From Geosiphon pyriformis (lineage: Eukaryota > Glomeromycota > Glomeromycetes > Archaeosporales > Geosiphonaceae), in contig JAAOMT010000129.1 in the NCBI GenBank assembly GCA_016748015.1, positions 124,001 through 188,000 of the forward strand: a DNA stretch of 64,000 nt. The letters are read 5' to 3'. Numbering within the stretch: the stretch's first letter is position 1; each line of letters begins with the position of its first letter. The notes under the pieces are model-generated. The model saw only the letters and a program-made list of their open reading frames with translations, had not been told where the DNA came from and made no database searches. Both the position numbers and the translations under genes were made by a program. Of this stretch, positions 35,687 through 47,197 are shown one piece after another.

Positions 35687-38600
35687 ATGGCAAGTCCTCA
35701 AGTCTGGAACTTGGTTTTACAACTATTTATTCTATTTCTTGTTCAATTTTTGCCAGAATCTGTGGAAGCAGGTATTTTTTAAGTGTAATGAAATATATAG
35801 TAAAGATTAATCAGTTTAACAGACATTGAAATTATTTTCACATAGCAAAGGTCATAAGAAATCGACAAAATCAAAATTGTATGCAAAGAACCCAAACATC
35901 GTCGACAAACGCAGGTTGTTTTGAACTATCAACTACCAACTGTCCAGTGGATCGATCTGATTCTATTTCTGACTCCCTGCAATGGAATATCATTCCCGGG
36001 GACCTTTCGTTATCCCTGTCAAATGTTACAGACGTGTTTATCAAATCAGTCGATAATAAGTTATGCCTTGCAAGTGAAGTATCAGATACTGCTCAAGTTT
36101 GTCCATGTGATAGTGAACAGAAGGCTCAAAAATGGAAATTGAGCGGGGATAATCTTATGAATGGAAGAAAATGTTTGGGAATGGTTGGAAATAATATCGG
36201 AATGGATTCATGTCAACTTAAAGCTTTCCCTTTTCAATGGAAAATTTATCATACTGCTTCATGTAAAATAAATTTTTGGTATTATTGGTTTATGTTTTCT
36301 GTACTTTTCCCAAAATTTTAACAATTCCCTATTTTGAAAAATTTAGATGCAATCAACGTGTATACTGAAACTGCATTCACCCAAAGACCAACAACCCTTT
36401 CTATAGGCAGTTATACACAGAAAACACTTCCCCCTGCAATATTCTCTTCTGCTTTTTCTTTAGAAATTCCTCCTGGTTTCCAATTTGTAATTAGTCGCGG
36501 TAAGAAAAACCTCAATTCATATGATTCGGATATGGCTCAAACGGATCCAATTGGAGATCTCACAGCAACGATCGAAGTAAAGATTAAACCAGGAATAGTT
36601 GTTTATGAGCAAGCCGCTTACTTTGGTCAAAGTCAATTTTTTGAAAACGGTAATTCTTCCAGTGCGGTAGATCCATCTAATCCATGGTTGATTGGATCGG
36701 TAATGATTCCCGATGGGTTCCGTGGAATTATGTGGTCCTCCACAAATTTTTCTGGTGAAAATTTTGCTTTATACGAGCCTATCGCCAATTTTACTGGAGT
36801 TACAGTAGGAACATCCCAAGCCGAGGCTGGTAGCATTGAGATATCCTCTGGTAGATTATAATTATTGTATTTCTTATCCTCGCCCCCCCCCCCCCCTAAA
36901 AATTAATTTTTCTCAATCCACAGGCCTCTGCGACACTGAATGTGCTTCTGGTGGTTTTTGCTCGAGTAAAAATACCTGTATTTGTAAGCCTGGTTTTACC
37001 GGAAAATTATGTGACCAGTGTATGCCGGGATTTTGGGGGCCAACTTGTCAAGGTATGTAAATGCTCAGTTTCATTAATATTCTTTTAAATTTTGCACTCA
37101 AATAAAAAATAAATAAAACCTATCGTTGTTTTTTTAGGATGCCCTTCAAGTTGTGATGACTCGAAGCATATCGCTTGTGACGATGGCATATACGGAACAG
37201 GACTATGTAAAGAACAATGCAAAGAAGGTTTTTTCGGGGACAAATGCGACAAGTGTGCACCTGGTTTCTATGGCACTAATTGCAAACGTAGGTTTGACTA
37301 ATGAAATCTTTTAGCTTATAACTTTTTCTTATTAATTTCTTTCATAAATAGCTTGTAATTGCGGTAATGGGGTCTGCGATACTCGAGGAAAATGCACTTG
37401 TAACGCGGGGTGGGAAAGCTCTTCTGATAAAGATTCATGTTCCCTTCCCAAACTGGGATATTTTAGGACAAATGATGGTAATATCCAGGCATGTTCGCCA
37501 GGGTGCCTAAGTTGTTCACAGGATAGGTGTACCCAATGCGACGAAGGTCTCTTAGCATCAACTGATACTCCTACGATGTGTATCCTCAAAGTTGATCGAA
37601 ATAATAAAACATGTGACCGCGCGTGCGAAAAGTGTTATGGTGATGGACCCGACAAATGTTTCAAGTGCGCAGGACCAAAATACTTAATGGAGGGAAAATG
37701 TGTTGACACTCTTGTGCAACCAAATAATGGACAATGCTTAAATGAATCAAACGGATTTTACATTGCTGATAACGTGAGTGGGGTTTGTCAAGGTTAGTAC
37801 TTCGAGAAATTGGTATTATTAGGTTTTTTTTTTGAAATAATCAAGTTCCTGGTGTATTAATAACTTTATTAAATTGTACCAATAGCTTGTCCCAGCAATT
37901 GTTTAGATTGCTCCTATTCGACATTCTCCACTACGACTCCAATTGAAAAAAGAATTTGTACAAAATGCACGCCTGGTTTTAAGCTGGATGGTAATAATTG
38001 TGTGTTGGATTGTCCCTCTGGCAAATATTTTGATCAAAAAAAGCAGACTTGTGAAGGTAGATTCCAATTCAATGCTGAATTAATCGAAACCAAAAGCATA
38101 AAGAAATTCTGACATTTGTTTTTTTTATTTAGCTTGTAACGAAGCCTGTGCTAGTTGTAGTGGACCATCAAGAAAACAATGCCTTTCGTGCCCAAATGAG
38201 GCCAAGCCAGCCCAGTTCGCATTTAACGGCATTTGTTCAAATAATGAATGCCCATCGTCATACGTATCAATCAATACAACTTGTACAAAATGTCACCCCG
38301 ATTGTGCCGAATGTACTGGACCAAACTTGAATCAGTGCACTAAATGTCCATCTAATCGTCCAATTATGAACAAAGATCATCAGTGCATTGAAGTATGCCC
38401 TATGGGAACCTATGTTGACAGTGTTGGAAATTGTCAACCCTGTAATAAGGATTGTTCGTCATGTGTAGGTCCCGAAGAATATCAGTGCCTTGGTTGCGTA
38501 AATACATCCAAGGTCTTGGTCGGTGGGTCTTGTAGTGGCACATGTCCTTCGGGAACCGTAATCAATACAAGTGAAGGACTTTGCCAGAAAAAAGTGACCA

Positions 38601-39154
38601 ATAATGTTGTCGCCCCTATTGTTGAGAAGAGCAACAAAGAAATCAGAAAATTATTGCCGTGGTGGATTATTCTATTAATCACTGTGACAACACTTTTCAT
38701 GATTATTGGCCTTTTGTTCTTATTAAGATATTGCGCGGTGAAAAGACGGATGAAGAAGACGGAAAAATTCAAGGAACAAATAGACGAGAACACAGTTGCA
38801 AATAATATGACTGATTTATATACTCAAGCCGAATTAAATGGAGAAGTCAGCATATCACGACCAGAAATGTCGCATCGTCCTGTTGCAAGGCCTTCAATTA
38901 GACGGCATGAATTGAGCACTATCAGAGAAAGTACACCACCAGAATATAGGCCTGAAGATGAGGAGAGGTATTGGGGAGGTTTAAATAAGAAGAATTCATT
39001 TAAAAGCAAAATCGACCGGCGGAAACACGGAAAAGATGATTGGGAAGGGTTTGAGGCGGTAGTGCTCAATGAGGGAGAAGGGTCTTCAGGGCCAACCAAG
39101 AGACAATCTAATTCATCAAACAGAAGTTCCAACTGGGGGACAAATTGGATCTAA
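35687..39154 (+). CDS. Receptor-like type I membrane protein: ricin-like, crystallin-like, EGF-like and furin-like Cys-rich ectodomain
   Basis: Eight exons in phase: 35687-35771, 35846-36262, 36347-36850, 36924-37052, 37138-37287, 37352-37792, 37886-38056, 38133-39154; 972 residues. A signal peptide (about 1-28, LQLFILFLVQFLPESVEA) leads into a ricin B/beta-trefoil-like region (about 30-165; KWKLSGDNLMNGRKCLGM). A Greek-key segment resembling beta/gamma-crystallin follows (about 255-335; GIVVYEQAAYFGQSQFF and GIMWSSTNFSGENFALYEP). EGF/laminin-like units (GLCDTECASGGFCSS...CKPGFTGKLCDQC) and many furin-like Cys pairs (C-x2-C, CxxCxGP) run to about residue 790. One TM helix (about 806-831, WWIILLITVTTLFMIIGLLF) is followed by a basic stop-transfer and a ~140-residue Ser/Arg-rich tail without a kinase domain. 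Role is unknown; surface sensing or adhesion is inferred. Many exons begin at the same phase, as in exon-shuffled modular proteins. Confidence 0.88.
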
Positions 39155-39462
39155 GGCTTATTATTTATCCTTTTGCATCAAAGGATTTAAATGTCACTGG
39201 GTGATTAAAAATTAGTGTAATATATTTAAAATATTTACAGGAATTCCAGTCTGTGAACTTTCCGGAAAGTCATATGACAAATTAAAATCATACGTAGCAT
39301 ATCTTTTAAAAAATTATTCACGTCTTTTGATCTTTAAATACTAGGCCGAAAAAACTATAATACATGCATGTAATACAGAATCTCAAGTTTACTTAAACCC
39401 GATTAGATCTTGAATTGCTGTAGAACTTTCTATTTGAAAGCAGAGTTAATATGGAATCTCAT
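39155..39462. other. Short intergenic stretch between convergent genes
   Basis: About 310 bp between the stop of the receptor-like gene (+) and the stop of the CENP-W-like gene (-). Presumed 3' UTRs; nothing else is visible. Confidence 0.5.
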
Positions 39463-39795
39463 TTAAAAATACTCAACCAAAACATTAGTATGCACCTCTA
39501 GGGCCATCTCAACGTGTTCCTTTCGGATAGTTTTTACGCCATCTAGCTGGGCTTCTAGACTTGCTTCTTCCGCTAAGGTTTTAAGGAAGAGAAGATAATC
39601 CAAGTAAAGCTTGAAGTTATAAAGGAGAAAGGGAAAGTTAAACATAACACCAAAGTAATTAAAGGCCTGGTAACTGGTTTGAATTGCAAAATTGAAATCT
39701 CAAACCATTAGATCGACGTTTTCGCTGAGTTGGGCTCCAGGATCGTGAGCGTTCAGAATTTTTTTAAGCGTCGTGCGTGGGTAAAGACGAGGCAT
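39463..39795 (-). CDS. CENP-W-like histone-fold kinetochore protein
   Basis: Two exons in phase, 39795-39706 and 39609-39463; 78 residues. Exon 1 gives MPRLYPRTTLKKILN followed by a short loop. Exon 2 gives LDYLLFLKTLAEEAS, a connecting loop and TIRKEHVEMALEV, the three-helix pattern of a minimal histone fold. CENP-W (Wip1 in fission yeast, Wip1/CENP-W in the CCAN) pairs with CENP-T at the inner kinetochore, and length and motif order fit (family about 80-90 residues). Other small histone-fold proteins are possible, but the TLKK...LLFL..LAEE...I..EH pattern favours CENP-W. An ACGCGT box lies 69 bp upstream. Confidence 0.75.
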
Positions 39796-40233
39796 TTTTT
39801 TGGGAGGAGGTGGGTAAGAACAAAATTGAAATCAAGGTAAATAGCCGAAACTGCCGAGCTTTGACGCGTTGATCTTACGGCTATAAGAATGAGAAAACAC
39901 CAATATTGATAGTGTGATTACTGTTATTACTAGTTAGATATAAAACATAATTATTAGTAAAAATAATTTTTTGTCTTGTTATCTGAAACTATTATGTAGA
40001 GTTTTTAAAATTGATATTTTACTTAAACATGTATGTTAAAAATATCTTAAATTACACACATGAGTTTCAATCACACCTAGTATTGCCCAAAAATCCACGT
40101 CAAATTCATAGTACGGATAAACAAAAAATGGCAGATATCTTCTCCAACTTCAACCATTTTACATCGCCACCACCGCCTTTGATCATTGTCTTCTTAGCAC
40201 ACAAGCAATTAAATATAAGCGATCAACAAATTT
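39796..40233. promoter_or_regulatory. Bidirectional promoter region of CENP-W-like and Tlg2-like genes, with an ACGCGT box
   Basis: A 438-bp gap between divergent starts. It holds ACGCGT at 39,864-39,869, 69 bp upstream of the CENP-W-like ATG. This is a good place for a cell-cycle box and matches the cluster before SUZ12. No other feature is seen. Confidence 0.4.
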
Positions 40234-41649
40234 ATGGCAACAAGAAGTCGTACTCTTCTTTTTTTACAATACCGTAACTCTTTTGCTCGGTCAAGTATCA
40301 ACCGACCATCTGCAACAACGGGCTATGATACTCATACAACAAACGAAAGAGCTGGCTTGATAGAGAGTACGGATCACGTTATCGAGTTAACGGTATTTCC
40401 ACCGAAATGGTACGAAAGCTGTTAAACTGTGACCGCATGAATCTGTGTGAGCAGAGTCTATTGTTTTAATCTTTTTTTACTGTAATCTATAGGGTTGACA
40501 TTGTGGACGATGTTGACAAAGACATTGAAGAAATTAAAAGACTGGGTAAGGCTGAGGTCTCAAATCTAATAAACACAAAAAGTCGTAACCAAATTTATTT
40601 AAAAAATTTACTCTTTAGTGACGATACTTGAAGGTTTACATAAGAAACATATCCTTCCTGGATTCGCTGATCGTTCCGTTGAAGAAGAGGAAATTGAAAA
40701 AATAACCAGGGATATAACAAAAGTAATAATCTGATTTCAAATGTATTTTTCCTTTTAATTTTTTATTTCTCATTCACTCCCATGTTTTTTTTACATTTCT
40801 AAATGAAAGCTATTTCATGAATCTCAACAAAAATTAAGGCGAATCGCTGATGAGAGCCGTTTGTCAGCTATCACAGGACAAGAACAAACCATGAGTAAAA
40901 ATATTCAAACGCGTCTAGCGACAAAATTGCACGATTTATCTTCAAGCTTTCGGAAGGAACAATCATCATATATGAAAAGTACGTTGCAGATAAGCAAACT
41001 TTTCTCAAACCATTTTCAATTACTATGTGCAATTCATAAATTCGATCCAGTGATCACTTTGCTCTCTCATAGAGTTAAAAGGACGCGAATCGCGCAGCTC
41101 CCCATTATTCTCACTAGATAGTAGGGACTCCTCGGATGTTACAAGTGACGATTTGGATTTGGTATGAAATCTCAGATTTTATTATTAGATACCTTACATC
41201 AACATTCTAGAGAATTTAAATTTTTTATTCACAGAGTTTCACGGTGGAGCAACGTGAGCTTGTCGAATCGTCAGAAGCGACAATAACACAACGTGAACGT
41301 GAGATTAATGAAATTGCTAAATCGATTTACGAGTTAGCAGACATTTTTAAGGAGCTACAATCAATGGTAATTGATCAGGGATCTATGTTAGATCGAATTG
41401 ATTATAACGTGGAACAAATGACTGTAAATGTCAAATCGGCAGCAAAAGAGCTAGACCAGGTGAGTATTGGTTACTGGGGAAGAATACTTCTCAAGGACAC
41501 AGCTTTCCTATTATTCACTCACGCTTCTTTATTTTCACAAGGGTGCACAATATCAAAAGAAAACGCGAAATCGAAAAATAATAATATTGTTGTTACTTTT
41601 AATATTTGGATTAATTCTAATACTTTTATTTAAACCACGAGGAAAATGA
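40234..41649 (+). CDS. TLG2: Tlg2/syntaxin-16-type t-SNARE of the trans-Golgi/endosome
   Basis: Seven exons in phase: 40234-40409, 40493-40545, 40619-40722, 40810-40978, 41073-41161, 41235-41459, 41542-41649; 307 residues. Tlg2/STX16 drives fusion of endosome-derived vesicles with the trans-Golgi. The N-terminus MATRSRTLLFLQYRNSFARS fits the Vps45-binding peptide of this family (TLLFLQYRNS). A Habc-like region follows. The SNARE motif (about 205-265: REREINEIAKSIYELADIFKEL, MVIDQGSMLDRIDYNVEQ) has the zero-layer Gln in the expected place, and the protein ends in a C-terminal anchor (IIILLLLLIFGLILILLF). The short tail KPRGK ends at TGA, which shows UGA is a stop in host genes. Confidence 0.92.
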
Positions 41650-42280
41650 TTTATAATTATGAATTCAAACTTTGTAAATTTCTTGATAGATTTTATCTTA
41701 GAAATGTTTCAACTACTGCTATCACCTAGCACCATTTTGTACAGTATTTACTGCAAGAGACATTGCCTTACTACACCATTACCTAATTTAATAATAAGAG
41801 CCACATTAGATTACTTTTGCAATCTTATCATATACAATAGTTGTTGTTCAACTGAAGCTATCTCTATATATAAATGTGATCCTTCCATTAAGGGTTGATA
41901 TATGGAATTTTAGATGTTAAGAATTACTGCCAAAATTTTCAATAACCTTAAATAATAAAATAATTTTCCCAGAATTCAATGGACATAATTTTCAAAGAAC
42001 TATCTTTGGTACTTTGTGATACTAAAGAAAAAAAGAATAATAGCAACCTCAAAGCTGGAACTTATCTCGTCCATTCATAGACTGGAAAAGGTAGTCGCAA
42101 ACTGCAGATCTCATTAAAGTATTGAAATCACACCTGGAAGCTATAAAAAGGCTTGATACAAAACAACCATTGTCAAATCGCTGATAGGTTCATTGTTAGT
42201 CATATAGCAATATATAATCTTACAAGAACAAAGAATTTATGAAAAATCTGGACTTACAACCCTGAGATCTCTCATCTCTC
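41650..42280. other. Intergenic stretch between convergent genes
   Basis: 3' flank of the Tlg2-like gene and of the NDUFB10-like gene. Small frames here show no conserved pattern. Nothing else is visible. Confidence 0.5.
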
Positions 42281-42695
42281 CTATTCCCATTTCCGCCACC
42301 CCTCAAACCGATTCTCCTTTACCATTTTCAAGTACTGTTCAGCCAAATGTCGACATTTCACCCAGTGATTGACGCCTTCACGTCTATAACATTTGCTGAG
42401 TTGTTGTTGCATAAGTCGAGTTTCAGCGATTTTGATCCATTGTTCTTTAATTGTGTATTCTTTGAATTCTAGTATTGCTATAAATCAATAGTATTCAAAA
42501 TTTGAATCAGGAGTTATATTAGTACAATTGGGATAGAACCTTCAATCCCATATTTGACTTATCATACTTGAAGATAACACAAAAATATAGTTTTTTTATA
42601 CCTTCAAAATCTTCCGGGTCTATCTCCGAAAGGTTTTTGTACTTTGGAGGTTTGTGTACGTATTCGCCTTTTGACTGGGAACTTCCGCTTGCCAT
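42281..42695 (-). CDS. NDUFB10-like accessory subunit of mitochondrial complex I
   Basis: Two exons in phase, 42695-42602 and 42477-42281; 96 residues. The protein has no presequence: MASGSSQSKGEYVHKPPKY, a basic/amphipathic helix (FKEYTIKEQWIKIAETRLM) and a Cys pair CYRREGVNHWVKCRHLAEQY, then a short tail FEGWRKWE. Paired Cys residues in a helical hairpin with 'VNHW..CRHL' are typical of the PDSW/NDUFB10 subunit (the ~12-kDa subunit in fungal complex I), which sits on the intermembrane-space face. Methionine at 42,713 is an alternative start 6 codons upstream. Family assignment is good but rests on this motif only. Confidence 0.72.
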
Positions 42696-42957
42696 TGTCC
42701 AGGAAAGTTTCAATGTACAATCTTTTGGATCTTGAAATCTTTTTCATTGGTCGCATGTGGGACAAATCTCTTGTTTACATCACGCACATTAAGATCGTCA
42801 CATACACATTCTTGCAAATCAATGTTTAAATTTCCCAGCAAATATGGGAAAATGTTAAAGCTATAATGATATGGAAAAACAGATTCCTGTAACCATGGGA
42901 TTCAATGGTTTAGAAGCTAATTTTAAATTTATATTTTATATCCAAATTGTAAAATTT

Positions 42958-44218
<1,261 letters not shown>

Positions 44219-44378
44219 TTTAGGTGAAATACGTTGATGACTCACTTTTTTTTAGATTGGCGTATTTGGTAATGCGTGTGGGAATATGGGGAATTTTTTC
44301 ACTTATCATGATAATCAGTATCTAACTTCTAAATTATTTATACCCCAAGATCTCTCAAAAGTCAACGCCACTTCCATA
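44219..44378. promoter_or_regulatory. Short bidirectional promoter of COQ5 and the FAD-dependent enzyme
   Basis: 160 bp between two divergent start codons. An in-frame ATG at 44,286 would extend the FAD enzyme by 31 residues and shrink the gap to 67 bp. No clear motif is seen, but the tight divergence makes shared regulation likely. Confidence 0.4.
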
Positions 44379-46281
44379 ATGGCAACGTCAAAAGAAATAA
44401 AGTCTAAAAGAGTTGCCATTATTGGCTCTGGGGTATCAGGTCTAGGTGCCGCCTGGCTTCTCAACGAACATTCCCCTCACACAGTCACTCTGTATGAACA
44501 AAATGACTACCTTGGCGGACATACGAATACTGTGGATTATGTTGTTCCCTCTAGCAAAGAAGCTGGTAGACCACTTAGTACGCCAGTGGATACCGGCTTC
44601 ATAGTTTTTAATCCTTTGAACTATCCAAATCTGCTTCGTTTTTTTAAACTTCAGAAAATAAAGTATATCCCATCGGAAATGAGTTTCTCGGTGTCTCGGA
44701 ACAAAGGGGAATTTGAGTGGTCCGGCCGTAATCTACTCACCGTGTTTGCCCAACCACAAAATTTATGGAATTTCAGCATGTGGAGGACCTTATATGATAT
44801 ATTTCGGTTCAACTTTCACGCAACTGAGCTATTGGAGTTGGCTGACGATCATCCTGAAAAAGCTATGAGTCTTGGTGATTATTTAGATTTGCATGGCTAT
44901 TCAACTTCTTTTCGGGATAATTATTTATTCGTGAGTTTTCTTTCGAATTTATATGTCATTCTCAGTTAGATTCTAGGAAAAAGTGCTATCTTGCTGAGTT
45001 TAAACTTTTTTGATGATTTAGCCGATGACAGCAGCGATATGGTCTACGCCAATTGACAAATGCGCATTGGATTTTCCCATATATACATTGATACAGTTCA
45101 TGCATAATCATCGTCTTCTTCAAGTACTGGATCGCGTGCAATGGCTCACCGTTAAGGACGGAAGGTGGATAAATGCTCACCCTTGTTCAGAGCAAATTTA
45201 ATTTGAACTGATTATTTCAAATTTTACCCGGATATATATCAAGTCGTAAATATGTTGAAATGATTGCTTCAAAGATCAATGACATTCGTTTGTCAACCCG
45301 TGTAATTTCTATAAGACGAGAAGTAAATTCGCCAAACTTTTCACCCATCATTACGCTTACCGATGATAAGGGCGAGCAAGAACAATATGATCACGTCATT
45401 TTTGCAACGCATTCCGATCAAGCCTTGAAAATCCTGGGAGACTCGGCCACATCAGAGGAAAAAAAAATTCTCTCTGGTATACCGTATAGTCAGAATCGTG
45501 CCGTTTTGCATAATGATTTATCAGTAAGTGTCGAGTATATGATTTAAGCACAGCTCAATATCTACTAAAAATTAAGCGACGCTGAAAAAATATTGGCCTA
45601 AAGTTGATGCCTCAAAGACGTTTGGTTTATTCCTCGTGGAATTATCTGACTAAATCCACTGGAACGTCTCTTAATATGAATCAAGTTTCTTTGTAAGCCG
45701 CAATATTCTTTCTTAAAATAATTCACTCCGCGGTAATGGCTAGCTTCCTATTTTCTTATATTTTTTTGAATTTTTGCAGAACTTATTCGATGAACATTCT
45801 TCAATCGATTGACGAATCCAGGTATGGACCGGTGCTAGTTACTCTTAACCCTATCTATGAACCTGACCCAGCCAAAGTGTTTGGATCATGGTATTACGAG
45901 CACCCAACCTATACAGCCACAACAATTGCTTCTCAGAAAGCTTTACCATCCATTCAAAACCTACCACACTTACAAACTACCTATACAGGGGCATGGACTA
46001 AATATGGATTCCATGAAGATGGATTTACATCCGGTCTAAAAGTTGCTGCTGAATATCTTGGCGCTAATCCCCCATTTGAAATTGTGGACGCGACTTATGT
46101 TCGTGGCAAGAAGTCAGATTTAAGCTTAATTGGCAAAACAGAGAAACTCGTTTGGCTAACTATTGAATGGGCAGTCTCTTTGTTGATTTATTTGTACACG
46201 TATGTGATCATGGTTTTGGAAGCCGCAACGAAACAAGTGCGGCAGTTACTCGATGAGATAGAACGTCGGAAATATGAGTGA
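44379..46281 (+). CDS. FAD-dependent amine-oxidase-like enzyme (COG2907-type NAD/FAD-binding protein) with C-terminal membrane segment
   Basis: Five exons in phase: 44379-44930, 45022-45164, 45244-45523, 45604-45692, 45780-46281; 521 residues. The Rossmann start KRVAIIGSGVSGLGAAWLL and LYEQNDYLGGHTNTV bind FAD. FIVFNPLNYPNLLRFF, WSGRNLLTVFAQPQNLW, PMTAAIWSTP, DHVIFATHSDQALKIL, LMPQRRLVYSSWNY and TYTGAWTKYGFHEDGF follow the order known from the COG2907 group. The substrate is unknown; in bacteria relatives often stand beside cyclopropane-fatty-acid synthase genes, so lipid modification is a guess. A hydrophobic segment near the C-terminus (LTIEWAVSLLIYLYTYVIMV) should anchor it to a membrane. 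ATG 44,379 is chosen because it sits just before the nucleotide-binding motif; 44,286 is possible. Ends in TGA. Confidence 0.9.
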
Positions 46282-47197
46282 CTGCCGAGCTTTTTTTTCA
46301 CAACCCTATTGTTGTTTGATTGACGATTTTCTTTTAGTTTATTCGTCTGATATCTCAATTTGTTCGTAATCCGCTAATGATTTTGATCAAATGATTTCTT
46401 TTTGAAATAGATATGCACTAGTTGGGATGATGATTTGTGTGGTTGCTTTATTGTATATCAAGAATTAAATTTTCAGTTCTCAGATTAAGTCGGAACCGCA
46501 CTGTTTTGGTAAGCTTGAACTGTTTTAATAAATTAAACATTATTTATTCAAAATGCTAATAAAATTTCGTCAAGCCAAAGAGAAAGAGTGTCATCAAAAA
46601 ATAGTTTGGAAAGATCTATGCCTAATTCACTTATTAAAGAAATTATTAATCGAACATGGTTAACCGTCAATAAAATACATTAGGTTGTATGATTAAAGGA
46701 GTCGCCCCTTGGATTAAAGAGAATCTGTGATAGGTTTTATTCTTACTGACCAATCTTAATATATCCCGATTTTCAATCTTTGATCAAAATTGAGGGAGTC
46801 TAGATTGAATTTTCGAAATCAAATTGTTCATTTTTGCTGCACGACATCCGTCCTAAATCATCATTCAGCGTACGAATCAGCTTCTTTCCCAAGTCACTGA
46901 TTACGTAGAGAAGTCTAAGTAAAATCTACAATTCTCAACGTGTTATCTATTACTAGTTAACAGTGGTTTTATTTAATCTCCAGAGTGGGACGGGGAAAAA
47001 GGACAACTTGCCGCACGATATCTGTTTACATATTACTCCTCTTGTCTTTTGACACCACTTCCTTCGTTTAAGCCGCCACAGCTTCCTCCTAATCCTCCTT
47101 TTCCGTTCGTGTGCATGCGATAGTGTACCAGTGCGTGAGTGTAACAAGCAAAAGGAAGACCTTGTTAGACCACCGCTAGAGTATATCGAACTCCAAG
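46282..47197. other. Intergenic stretch, 3' flank of FAD enzyme and 5' region of LSM14
   Basis: No coding frame of note. A C/T-rich patch at about 47,080-47,105 (CTTCCTCCTAATCCTCC) lies ~100 bp before the LSM14 start and may mark the transcription start, as before the receptor-like gene. Confidence 0.5.
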
